32,304 nt of DNA. It comes from Gnomoniopsis sp. IMI 355080. Its lineage: Eukaryota; Ascomycota; Sordariomycetes; Diaporthales; Gnomoniaceae. Each line of letters begins with the position of its first letter. Position 1 is the first letter of the stretch. The stretch covers positions 1 to 32,304 of the forward strand of contig JAPEVC010000316.1 in the NCBI GenBank assembly GCA_027946555.1, given 5' to 3'. A program made the position numbers and the translations under genes. The notes below the pieces were generated by a model. That model saw nothing but the letters and a program-made list of their open reading frames with translations. It was not told the origin of the DNA and ran no database searches. Positions 11,243 through 20,506 of this stretch are shown piece after piece.

Positions 11243-13830
11243 ATGTCTCCTCACAACTCCGACTCCCAACAGCAACCCATCCAACAGGGCCACGATCCGG
11301 ATGTCTCGTCCAGCGAAGTAAAGAGCTCAGCGGAGCCAGATCAACGACGGTCATCGCTATCCCATGTTGACGCCATGGCAGACCAAGAGTCTCCAGTGGC
11401 CGTGGCCGACCCCGGCCCATCAGACGACCTGATTGCGCTGGATCAAGAGCCTGCACAAGTAACCTCAACGGAAAGACAAGCACGCAAACCGGGTCCACTG
11501 AATCTGCATCCTGATATGCCCCAAAAGGCTGACGAAGGGCCCGACGCCATGACCTCTGCCACTACCCTCAAACCCTCGACTCCCATCACTACAACCGCCA
11601 CTCAGTACTTGCATGCTGAATCAAAAACATATGTGGACCCTACCCCAGCTACTCCCCGGGCATCGCAACCTCCGTCGAGAACCCCTTCGAATGCCACCGA
11701 CCGACCTCGAATCTCACTCGAGTCTTTGCCAGGACGCTCCGATGACGAAAGACGAAGTGAAGATGAGAGGGAGAATGATGGCGGCGAGATTCAAAACATC
11801 ATGTCACAATTCAAAGAAGGAGGGGGTGGTCCCGGCGTGGAGGAGGTTATGAGCCCACGGCTTGAGATCGCATCACCTTTCGCTACGGGTGCCATGTCTT
11901 TACCTCCCCGGAATGCTAGCGTGGATGGCTTGGGGTCGACCCTTTCTCAACAGATGTCTGGGTCACGACTCGAGCCAGAGTCGCCTGCGAGTATAGCATC
12001 CAAAGGCAAGGATCCGGACGATCAGGGCCCACCAGTGCCCCCCAAGGACCTTTCTATACACTCCAGCAGAACAAGCCAGCTCATGCGAGACGAACGCGAG
12101 GCTATAGGCTCACCCATATCTCCTACCGTATCGTTGCATAGGCCCCCGCCACCAGAACCAGAACCCGAGTCCGCGCTGCCCTTTGACTTTCATAGGTTCT
12201 TGGAGCAATTAAGGAACAAGAAGGCAGATCCGGTCGCCAAGTACTTGCGCTCGTTTTTGAACGAGTTCGGAAAGCGGCAATGGATGGTGCACGAGCAGGT
12301 CAAAATCATCAGTGATTTCCTGGCCTTTATTGCAAACAAAATGGCACTGTGTGACGTGTGGAAGGACGTGTCTGATGCCGAGTTCGATAATGCGCGCGAA
12401 GGTATGGAGAAGCTCGTCATGAACCGACTATATTCACAGACGTTCTCGCCTGCGATCCCACCGCCTCAACCGATACCCGGCGCTAAGCCGCGAAGAAAAG
12501 GTGCAGAGCGGCCCATGGGACCGGGACGACGAGGTCAGCATCAAGAAGACGTGGAACGTGACGAGGTCGTTGCCCAAAAGATCAAGATCTATGGCTGGGT
12601 GCGAGAGGAGCACTTGGATATTCCGCCGGTGGGCGAGAGTGGGAAGCGATTCCTCAAGCTCGCTCAGCAAGGTTAGATACACCTTCGTCTACCGTGGAAT
12701 GAACGTTACTGACTCTTCCAGAAATCCTCAAAATCAAGTCTTATCGGGCACCGAGGGACAAAATCATCTGTATACTGAATTGCTGTAAAGTCATCTTTGG
12801 TATGTGGTGTATGCAATCCTTGGCTGAGAGCGTGCGACTCGACTGACTTCGTTTAGGACTTCTAAAGCACTCGAAATCCGACTCTTCTGCGGACTCATTC
12901 ATGCCACTACTAATTTATGTTACCTTACAAGCAAACCCCGAGCATATAGTATCCAACGTGCAGTACATACTCAGGTTCCGTAACCAGGACAAGTTGGGTG
13001 GGGAAGCGGGCTATTACTTATCCTCGCTAGTATGTGACTGATCAACAACACAAAGCGCACCGATTGCTGACTCGTTTGCAGATGGGGGCTATCCAATTCA
13101 TCGAAAACATGGACCGTACCACTTTAACAATATCTGACGAAGAGTTTGAAAAGAATGTTGAGGCTGCCGTTTCGGCCATTGCTGAAAAGCACCGCCTGGA
13201 ATCACCCCCTACGTCAAGTACCTCAGAGAAATCACCCATGTCTTTCCCCATGCCGGGCGAGTCTTCATCCACTAGACCATCAATGGACAACGATGCAGTA
13301 TCCCAATCAGCGTACGCCGCACCCCGCCAATCTACCTCGTCCAATGATGACAGCGGAGACTATGACGAAAAGGCCGCCATCACGGGGCTCCTCCGAACAA
13401 TTCAGAAACCACTCTCCACTATCGGGAGGATGTTCTCTGACAGCGATGAGCACAGCGGCGGCTCATCCAGCAACGCAGCGCGAAGCCCTGCACATACGCC
13501 TCTCCCGCCCGGCGCAGAGGGAGGCCCAGACCGCAGACGCGGAGGAAAGCACGGCCAATTGACGGCCGAGGAGGCTGCCGCTAGACAAGCCAGTGCAGAG
13601 GCGGCTGAGGCGCAGCGGCTTTCGCGTGCTGAGCATGCCAACATTGTAGAAACGCTGGCAGGCATGTTTCCTGATTTGGATAAGGATATCATTAGCGATG
13701 TGGTTTACCAGAAATCTGGACGGTATGTATCTCAGTCTTTGGATCATTTACGCTTCTTTATCATCGTTGCTAACCTACTCCCCGCAGGGTGGGATTGGCC
13801 GTCGATGCGTGTCTGGCATTATCAGCATAG
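11243..13830 (+). CDS. vps9: Vps9: Rab5-type GTPase exchange factor with CUE domain
   Basis: Five exons (11243-12671, 12722-12799, 12857-13029, 13082-13722, 13788-13830) give 787 aa. Residues 1-310 are Ser/Pro-rich and probably disordered. A helical bundle follows (FDFHRFLEQLRNKKADPVAK). The VPS9 catalytic domain lies at about residues 430-590: KIKIYGWVREEHLDIP, then SYRAPRDKIICILNCCKVIF, DSFMPLLIYVTLQANPEH and LGGEAGYYLSSLMGAIQFIE. The conserved Asp and Tyr of the family are visible in DSFMPLLIYV and GEAGYYL. The last 45 residues form a CUE domain with the MFP signature (LAGMFPDLDKDIISDVVYQ). Vps9 activates Vps21/Rab5 at endosomes, and the CUE domain binds ubiquitin. Introns are 50, 57, 52 and 65 nt; the last exon is only 43 nt and completes the CUE domain, so it is easily missed. 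Confidence 0.92.
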
Positions 13831-15032
13831 GAGCATCAGCTCGGCATACACATCGGGCCCAGGAAACAACATTTAAAACTTAGTAGGCAGCGAAGACTAG
13901 CATATCCAGCCTGCCGGAGGGCCAACACCTGGGTATTGGCCATTAATAGTCTGGCCTTAGCATTAGCGGCATTTATGAGATACCTCTGTTCCTCCTTAGG
14001 CAAGATGTGCACCTAGAAATCATGGCAATTCAATTGGTTATATCAGATGAGGATTCCTTAGACTTTGTGATGACGACACACAAGTAACGCTATTACTTGC
14101 GTGATTCTGCCCTCCCAGCGTCAAAATCAATATGTGTAAGATTCCAATTGGATTCTTTATTACTCGCTAACATAGCCAGCTTAGTGTCAACGCTGCCTAC
14201 CACGCCAGGGCAACCCAAATTCTATTAGTTTTACTCCTCTACAATTCGCACCCCGACAGTATTTCTTGGCCACCATCTCGTGTTTGAGAATAGGTATAGA
14301 GGGCGCAACTCAAAAGTTTTCTCTGAAGACCTCCGTGATTTATGGCATTGTGAGGTATTTTAATAGATTCTTAGCGTTTCTGCTTTGGGCGCATCTTGGC
14401 AATGTTCTGGAAGCCTGGTAGTTGGCCTACCTGGGGTTTCACCAGTGACGGCTCGTACTTGTACATACCTACTACGCAGTAACTACCTAGGTACTAGGTA
14501 GGTTATTAAGCTCGGGCGCGCGGGGGCGCCTTCTGTCGTGGCTCCATTCAGGGTCCCCCGATGATCAGGGAGCCAGAGAATAAGGGTCGGGTAGAGCCGT
14601 TGATGATTTGGGATAGCCTTGCAGGTCTTTCCCGGTCGTGTACAACAATGCAAGCCCTACTCTCACGCAGCTTTTGATCACCAAGACTAACTTCAAGTCA
14701 TAACATGACTAGGTGCGAAACTGTTATACCCTAGTATTAATCATGGCCGCGACTCTCGGATTTAAACAGGGCCCATGATGCACTGGTATAGAAGACACCT
14801 TTATATACCTCTCATCATCCGTACAGCAACTCGGCGAGGTTCCATGCTCTACGGTGACACTGCTCTATTGTGATCATATATAATCAGCATCTGAGTATTC
14901 GCCAAATACATCCTGCTGGCTCAGTAATCATCAAGCCCAGTATTTCGTCCCTTCATCAACTTACCATACTCAAACTGCAATTTTCAACAACGCCAGGTTG
15001 TTGATCACCACTCAAAGCGAACAATACATACA
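13831..15032. other. Intergenic region, vps9 to small secreted protein
   Basis: About 1.2 kb without a supported gene. It holds a dense TACCTAGGTA-type palindrome patch at 14464-14500, followed by a GC-rich block (about 14513-14530), and TATA-like sequences near 14802 and 14877 that may serve the secreted-protein gene downstream. Confidence 0.45.
14802..14807 (+). promoter_or_regulatory. TATA-like element
   Basis: TATATA inside CCTTTATATACC, about 230 nt before the start codon at 15033. A second AT-rich site (CATATATAAT, about 14876-14885) is nearer, so which is used is unclear. Confidence 0.3.
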
Positions 15033-15401
15033 ATGTATATCATGCAGACCCAATTCATCACATCCGTGCTCCTGATGGCACTATGTGCGCGTGCCATGCC
15101 CGTGACCATCACCGGCAGCGGCGCCTCCTCTACGTCAACTTCTTCTTCCCCGGGTACTATCGTCGAGAGCAATGGGACCGACGTCGTGGCTGGCAACGAG
15201 AGCAACACCGACGATCCCGGAAAGACCATCTTTGTTCCCGGCAACGACGGGGAGGTCATCATCCCTACAACGGAGGATCCATCTGTCCTCGCACCGGGAG
15301 GTATTCCGGTTACGATCACGGGCGGAAGTGATGGTGTGGTTGTCGTCCCCGGTGGCGCGGGCGGGCAGGGAACGGGTAGTGGGACTACCATTGTCAATTG
15401 A
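15033..15401 (+). CDS. Small secreted protein, unrecognised
   Basis: A single exon of 122 aa (119 aa if the second ATG at 15042 is used). A clear signal peptide (MQTQFITSVLLMALCARA) precedes a mature chain of about 100 residues rich in Gly, Thr, Val, Ser and Asp, without cysteine after cleavage. The motif PVTITG occurs twice, just after the signal peptide and again near residue 92, followed by VVVVPGG; FVPGND is similar. This looks like a decayed internal repeat of the type (I/V)(T/F)(I/V)xG. Two N-glycosylation sequons are present (NGT, NES). It is probably secreted; I do not recognise a family and assign no function. Upstream TATA-like sequences support expression. Confidence 0.7.
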   Translation: MYIMQTQFITSVLLMALCARAMPVTITGSGASSTSTSSSPGTIVESNGTDVVAGNESNTDDPGKTIFVPGNDGEVIIPTTEDPSVLAPGGIPVTITGGSDGVVVVPGGAGGQGTGSGTTIVN

Positions 15402-15872
15402 GGTTGAGCCCTTGTCTGTGGGTGAAAATCAGAAGGCTCGGGGACTTTGTGAAGTGGACGCGTGTGGTCCTGCGTTAACAGTGGATGAAATAGGGAATGT
15501 GTGGCCGGTACAGGTCCACGGGTCATTGGTTGGACATAGCCTACCTAATCGGCGAGGGCATTTTTTGCAAGCATGTAGGAATACGTATGTGCCACTGTAC
15601 GAATCTAGTATTGCAGCCTTGACACGAAAAATTGCAGAAGCTTGGCGCATTGATAAAAAGTCAGCCTTGTTAGCAGGGCGTTTCAATTCCATGCTCTATA
15701 TTTGCACTGTGAAAAGTACTCTAGAGCTATGGCACATTTCCCATGGTATTCTGTCCCCGTAAGCCCCTTGTGTGAATTGGATACAGCAGCAAAAAGTTAC
15801 TGATCCCTATTTTACCTAGATCATTGTATTACGAAAGTATAGTAAGCAAGTGGTCTCAATGTATGTTGTGAT
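15402..15872. other. Intergenic region
   Basis: About 470 nt between the secreted-protein gene and the 3' end of the NRPS relic. The open frame 15172-15762 runs through the secreted-protein gene in another phase and is a shadow. Nothing else is seen. Confidence 0.45.
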
Positions 15873-17666
15873 CTAGTATCGGCAATGCAGTCGAGTGAAC
15901 CAAACACATCTGAGAAAACGAGTTTCGCTGAGCAATGGTTGCCCAACATAATTCATATCGAGACTTAACGGAAATGACTCCACCAAGCAGGTGTCATTGC
16001 GATCTTGTGAATGCAAACGGCTGTACCGAGCTTCCCAGATGCCCTCGACCAAAGTCGCTGTTGAGGCGGGAAGCGCGGCGGAGCGAACTTTAGTAAGCCA
16101 GCATACTGTGGTGCGTTGATCGATATCACGGCCATGCTCCTCTACAAATAAGCGAGGGTTCGACTCGCGGTCTGTGTCCCGGCAACCTTCAGCAAATGCA
16201 CTGTCCAGCGCAGCCTCAACGACGTCGGCTACATCAAGTGTCTCCGCGGCCCGAACAGCAGCAGACAACGTAAGTGTCTGGGTTGAGGTGAGATTGACGG
16301 TCCATTTTGTTGGAACACAGGCAGAATTAGGTCTTTCTGTGGTCTGGGTATCGTTTTCAATGCCCCAGAAATCGTAGATTTCTTGCATAGCTGCGGGCTT
16401 GCCAAGCGTGGTGTGCTCATCCTCGCCATTTGGAGGGTCAAGAGATGTAAAAGTTGAAGCTGTGTCTGAAGGTAGCAAGCCTCCAGCGAGCAACACTTCA
16501 AGGTCATTGAGAACTATGTACCACGATATGATGTTCACGACGAGATGGTAGGCCATCAACAACATATTGAGCGTGCCGTCAGGCAAGACAAAGACAGCTG
16601 CAGTCAAGAGCGGTCCGGCGTTGATGTTCAGGACTTACTGTGTCTCGGAAGTGATGCGAGCCACCTTTTCATCCTCTTGGCCACTGTCGCGAGCGCGAGT
16701 TACGAAAATGTAGAGAGCCCGACACATCATCGGTAATGAAACACTCTAATGCCAGGCGGAGCACAGCCCATCTTGCCCCTTGGGAATCGCGAGCGCAGAG
16801 CTGGGTGATGGGCAACAAACGTGAGAAGATGCGCTTGCAAATCTCCAGCAGACACATCGGCGCTATTGACCCCGAGGAAAACACTTTGGTTGAAATAGGT
16901 TGGGCCCCAAGGATAGAAGGAGAAGAACATGCGCTGCGTGGGCATAAGTGGCACACGTCCTCCTGCGTGGACACTGGGCACCGTTTGATGTCGGCGGCTG
17001 ATTCTTCATCATCCTTGATCTGGTAATTCCTTGGGCCAACTACGCAATGGTGTGGCTTCCCAAGACATGTGAAGGAATGATCGAAACTCCTTTAGCCTTG
17101 CATCGTGCCATCCTCTGCATTGCCATGAGAGACTTACCCCCCAGCTGGAGGAAAGTTGGATTACTTGGTACCGACGACATGTCCACCCGGAAAACTTCAC
17201 CAATCAGGTCCCGCAGTACCTTCTCCAAAGGAATCTGTGGTACGAGACTGGATGAGACGCCATTGGTTGTGCGAGAAAGATGTCGATTGCATGACACGAC
17301 CTCAAGTTGGCGTCGAATACTAACCCGATCCACCGTGCCAGACGGAAGGTGAGGCATGCTAACCACCGACGCCCAACTTTCCGGCATATGAGATACTGGA
17401 AGATGATTTGATAGGTATGCCTTAATCATCACGACCTGTGGGATCTCACCAACAAAGACGCTACCTGCAGCATCTGGAACAAGGCGATCTTGCAGCGGAC
17501 CTTTTCGTGGGAAGGCAACCACAACATCCCTTACGGAGTCCACGTCTGTATGCGATAGGAGGATACCAGGTGCGGCGTCAAATTGAGTGACATGTACGTT
17601 GACTCAAAACGCCGTCATCTTGTCCACTCCGAGGATCTCTTCTGTCCCAGATAGCCGGTCATCAAC
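15873..17666 (-). pseudogene. Broken NRPS tail: adenylation end, carrier, epimerase-like domain
   Basis: Reading the minus strand from 17666, fragments of a nonribosomal peptide synthetase follow in the correct order. The end of an adenylation domain is seen in DDRLSGTEEILGVDK and in MPHLPSGTVDR, where the usual catalytic Lys of the SGKxDR motif is Thr. A carrier domain follows with an intact attachment serine (FLQLGGKSLMAMQRM). Then comes an epimerase/condensation-type domain: PLMPTQRMFF, PTYFNQSVFLGV, HPALRSRF, AYHLVVNIISW in place of HHxxxDxxSW, LFVEEHGRD and FPLSLDMNYVGQPL. Breaks are an in-frame TGA at 17604-17606, a TAG after SHTIA at 17040-17042, a frame change near 16985, a stop after the HPALRSRF block, and a TAA at 16635-16637. 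There is no upstream A-domain core. The remnant is non-functional as a synthetase. Confidence 0.85.
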
Positions 17667-17712
17667 TTTCCACTCTCACTTTACAACCTCCATCAGAGGA
17701 TACCTCGAGCTT

Positions 17713-18267
17713 CTATCCGTCCGAATTGATCGCAAGCCAGTCACACGGCATCAGCTCCTCCTTCGAACCCCAGCGCCACTTGTGGACCTCAATCCCTTGT
17801 CTCGTACGTATTTGGTACTCCTTGCCTGGCTCTAACAAATGCAACCCCAAGCACAGGAATTTGTACTTTTGAAATGGCTCGTTGCTACAGGGTTGCGACG
17901 ACGATGTGCTCGACTGGCTTCGCCTCTCTTGACCGAATGGTCGAAAATTCAAGTTGTGGACCTCATACGGCACTCCCGGCTCCAATGTCACGAAGTCATC
18001 GGCGTGTTCAGGATCGAGTAGCATGGTCCGCCCAGACCGCGCGCAGTGATCCACGAAGAAGTCGTATATCTTCTCACCATTCGACACTCCGTAGATTTGG
18101 AACGCGTTGGCTGCTGTGAAGAGAGAATTTGTGTATTTGGAGATTGTGTCAGCACGCGTCACGCCGATTAAGGTGAGTGTTAGTGTAAGATGAGGATCTG
18201 ATTCGGATGAGAACGACAACACCGGGAGGATCTGTATTTCTGCCACGAGCTGCGGCGTCGAAGACAT
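17713..18267 (-). CDS. Hypothetical protein, 184 aa
   Basis: A single open frame starting MSSTPQLVAEIQILPVLSFS. There is no signal peptide or membrane segment. Visible features are a beta-rich N-terminus (HLTLTLTLIGVTRAD), the block LLDPEHADDFVTLEPGVPYE, and the C-terminal block IEVHKWRWGSKEELM. The overall look (a value-in-range N-terminus, an EPGVPYE turn, a WRWG motif near the end) recalls a group of uncharacterised fungal proteins, but I cannot name a family and give no function. After the TAG at 17713-17715 the same frame continues open for 16 codons (KLEVSSDGGCKVRVES), so the protein may have been shortened by a nonsense change. Its 3' end lies only about 50 nt from the NRPS relic on the same strand. 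Confidence 0.6.
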   Translation of the reverse strand: MSSTPQLVAEIQILPVLSFSSESDPHLTLTLTLIGVTRADTISKYTNSLFTAANAFQIYGVSNGEKIYDFFVDHCARSGRTMLLDPEHADDFVTLEPGVPYEVHNLNFRPFGQERRSQSSTSSSQPCSNEPFQKYKFLCLGLHLLEPGKEYQIRTRQGIEVHKWRWGSKEELMPCDWLAINSDG

Positions 18268-19141
18268 GACAATCTAGGCTTCCAAATGGCTTCACAAATG
18301 TTCGTCGTAGGTTAGCAGATGTGACATCTGTCGTGTGGCGCGGTAGATATGGTGTCAGAGTTGCAAGGACAGGTAAACTACATACCCGGTCAGGCTCCAG
18401 CTACTTCTCAGGTTGCCTGCGAAGATCTGTCAAGAAGAAAAGTGAGGTCTTGGACGCTGATGGGTAGCTTTCATGTCTCTTACTATTCAGAGTGTTATAG
18501 CAAGTTGCGTACGTGAGACCAAGCACTAATAAGACTTCCAAGGTTGGTTTTCTGGATTACTATGTACCTATGAGATAGTCAGCCTCGTTGGCCCCCACAT
18601 CAGGTAACTGCACGTTGGGCTTACAGCTGCGCCATCGCCGACCCGTAGAGCCTCAGGCAGCCTCTAGTATGTTCCGAAAGCTGCCAAAAATTTGTGACTC
18701 ACTCGGCTGTATATATACCCAATCTTGAGCTGGCCTGGATCCTAGAGGCAAAGAGTAAGACGGCACTCCACAGTCGTGTCAAACGACGAGAGAGATTCTC
18801 ATCCCCTCATTAAGTAACATTGGCATTTCTTAATTCTCAGGACGGTGACTGAGTACCGTTCTATCGAATCAGGCCACCCCCCTCCCCCCCAAAGTTTCTC
18901 CCAAATAGTCTGATTGCATGGGTTCAGTCACGATTCTCTAAGGTTGTCCGTACATCTCCATGATGTCTCGTCGTGAACCTTGAAGGAGATGGCTCGATGT
19001 ATACAGAACTAGGTTGACTGTGGCTGTCTTTGTGCTATAGAACTGATCGACTGAACAGGAAATGCCAGGTAAAATCTGAAGCTGTTCTGAGCAAAAAGAA
19101 CCTTAGGTCACACAATCTTCCCCAGGCGGTGCTCTCGACCC
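18268..19141. other. Intergenic region upstream of the 184-aa ORF
   Basis: About 870 nt with a C-rich run near 18876-18892 and no gene that I can support. It also flanks the 3' side of the tRNA gene. Confidence 0.45.
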
Positions 19142-19146
19142 AAAAA
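19142..19146 (-). terminator. RNA polymerase III terminator (T5)
   Basis: A run of five T on the minus strand, 13 nt after the last base of the tRNA (19159). This is the usual position and form of a Pol III stop signal. Neither the tRNA nor its 57-nt insert contains a run of four or more T, so Pol III could read the whole gene. Confidence 0.75.
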
Positions 19147-19158
19147 TGTGAATCACGT

Positions 19159-19287
19159 TGCCCACAGTCAGCTAATACATGTGTTAGTTTTGTATACCAA
19201 AGAGATCTAGATCACAGACAGGACTGACACTTGAACTGACGACCTTCGCATTACGAGTGCGACGCTCTACCTCTGAGCCATGCGGGC
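19159..19287 (-). tRNA. tRNA-Thr(CGU) split by a 57-nt insert in the T-arm
   Basis: Without the insert the gene is 71 nt plus discriminator A and folds fully. The acceptor stem GCCCGCA pairs with TGTGGGC (one G-U pair), the D-stem GCTC pairs with GAGC around AGAGGTA, and the anticodon stem TCGCA pairs with TGCGA around loop CTCGTAA (anticodon CGT, reading Thr codon ACG). The variable loop is AGGTC, and the T-stem GTCAG pairs with CTGAC around TTCAAGT. The A box (TGGCTCAGAGG) matches consensus. The insert (19228-19172) lies between T-loop position 60 and T-stem position 61. No compensatory decay is seen in any stem, and a T5 terminator follows. As written, with the insert kept, a standard tRNA finder would probably miss it or call a pseudogene. 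If the insert is not removed, the acceptor and T stems are separated by 57 nt. Confidence 0.85.
19172..19228 (-). other. Spliceosomal-type intron-like insert in tRNA-Thr
   Basis: 57 nt, starting GTCAGT and ending TTAG, with ACTAACAC placed so that the branch-type adenosine is about 13 nt from the 3' end. All three signals match mRNA introns in this window: donor GTCAGT in importin intron 3, branch CTAAC in intron 1 of the 14-881 gene, and TTAG-type acceptors in three introns; introns of 57 nt occur in the genes at 2185, 11243 and 28594. The boundaries follow from the 7-nt T-loop with a pyrimidine at position 60, not from the GT-AG rule. Removal by the spliceosome is inference; no RNA evidence is available. 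Confidence 0.7.
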
Positions 19288-19341
19288 TGTGTTAAGTTTT
19301 CACCGCCTCCAGTTCAATAGACTATAAAGTTGACGACATCT

Positions 19342-19773
19342 TCAAGCCTGGCCTCCAGGGATGTGACTCCTCGTTGCATGCTTCACATAAACCAAACTAT
19401 TCAATCCTAGACATCTGAAGTATATGAGACAAGACTCTTTTCGCACATTCATATAGAGAAAGACAGGGCGCTCATCTGGGTTACCCAACCGTGCCGTCTG
19501 GTCACAGTATTCGATTGTGTAGACTTCTTCTTGCCTATCACAAGAGATGATCCTACAAGGGCCAAAGTTCTTGACTTTCTCGTCCAGTATCTGCAGACCT
19601 TGACAGTTTGTTATAAAGCAAAGTCTAGCAGCCCAATACACAGACGCACACAATAGCATAAGCGGAATCGAAGACTTAATTGCCGAAATGACCCGGGACA
19701 ATTGGAAGTAGATGATGTATGAGATCGCATTCCAACACAACATCCGGAAGACTTCCTCAAGCCTCTTTGTCAC
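19342..19773 (-). CDS. Possible ORF, 143 aa, unrecognised
   Basis: An open frame with a hydrophobic stretch near the N-terminus (SSIPLMLLCASVYWAARLCF) and a more polar C-terminal half. It has no homology that I recognise, no clear start context, and no intron signals that extend it. It lies directly upstream of the tRNA on the same strand. It could be a fragment of a larger decayed gene or a chance frame; I keep it at low confidence. Confidence 0.18.
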   Translation of the reverse strand: MTKRLEEVFRMLCWNAISYIIYFQLSRVISAIKSSIPLMLLCASVYWAARLCFITNCQGLQILDEKVKNFGPCRIISCDRQEEVYTIEYCDQTARLGNPDERPVFLYMNVRKESCLIYFRCLGLNSLVYVKHATRSHIPGGQA

Positions 19774-20506
19774 GGGCTCAAGGAGCTTGCTATAAATGAG
19801 CGAGCCAACTCGCTGCTGAGTACTATAGTCATGTGTGAGACTAATTAATGTCCTTTCCTAGTAAACCGGGCCTTTGCATAACATTGGTAGACATACCTCC
19901 AGTTTGCCATAGAACCGTTCTTCTTAGAGCGCTGAACTCTAAGCTTGAATAGATGAGTTGTGGGGAATGGGTGGAAGTGTTGTTATACTAAACAAGCCAC
20001 AGCAGACTTGTCACCGGATCCGGCATTGGAAACGCTTCTCTCGTAGAATAGACCAATTACAGTGGCTCGTGTGTGGGAACGCGTGGCATTGGGATTCCTA
20101 GTATCAGGCCTAGAGCGGCAACGAGGCTCGAGTGTATTGCTTTAATTCTGGGCCTGATATAGCATCTTGTCTTTCTTTTATCTTGACTGGACGTGATGTG
20201 CTGCTTGCAGGAAACACTACTCAGGCGTTGCGGCTGAATCGACGATCAGTCAACGCTACACGCTTGCAGCCGGGCAGTCTCCAAAAAGCGCTGAATGGAG
20301 TGGTCAAGAAAGACGACTAGTTTAGCTCTGGGTCATCCACACACTTCACTATCGACAATGTATCAGGCGAAGGGGGCCATACCTAGCGAGGGTTGTCAAT
20401 GAAGGGTCAATACAAATACGCAGAATATTTCTTCACTCAACAGAATATCAATCTGAGTGATCCATCTAATCTTTGTACGGTACTCAGGCACTGCAAGAGA
20501 GTCATC
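19774..20506. other. Intergenic region upstream of the PsiD-like gene
   Basis: About 730 nt. The frame of the decarboxylase gene stays open upstream to 20393, which may be 5' UTR or an N-terminal extension. A 62-aa frame at 20132-20320 is not convincing. Confidence 0.4.

Noticed and set aside
10890..11321. 143-aa frame overlapping the start of vps9
   Set aside because: Overlaps the vps9 start in a different frame and looks like leader sequence translated by chance.
15172..15762. 196-aa frame across the small secreted-protein gene
   Set aside because: It starts inside that gene in another phase and lacks any signal peptide or domain.
16150..16170. GGGTTCGACTCGC, a B-box-like sequence
   Set aside because: No cloverleaf can be drawn around it, and on the other strand it is part of the NRPS relic (block LFVEEHGRD region).
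16625..16637. GTAAGT on the minus strand inside the NRPS relic, as a possible intron donor
   Set aside because: No branch and acceptor combination restores the domain; reading straight through gives ETQ-stop-VLNINAGPLLTAA, which matches the family with a single stop.
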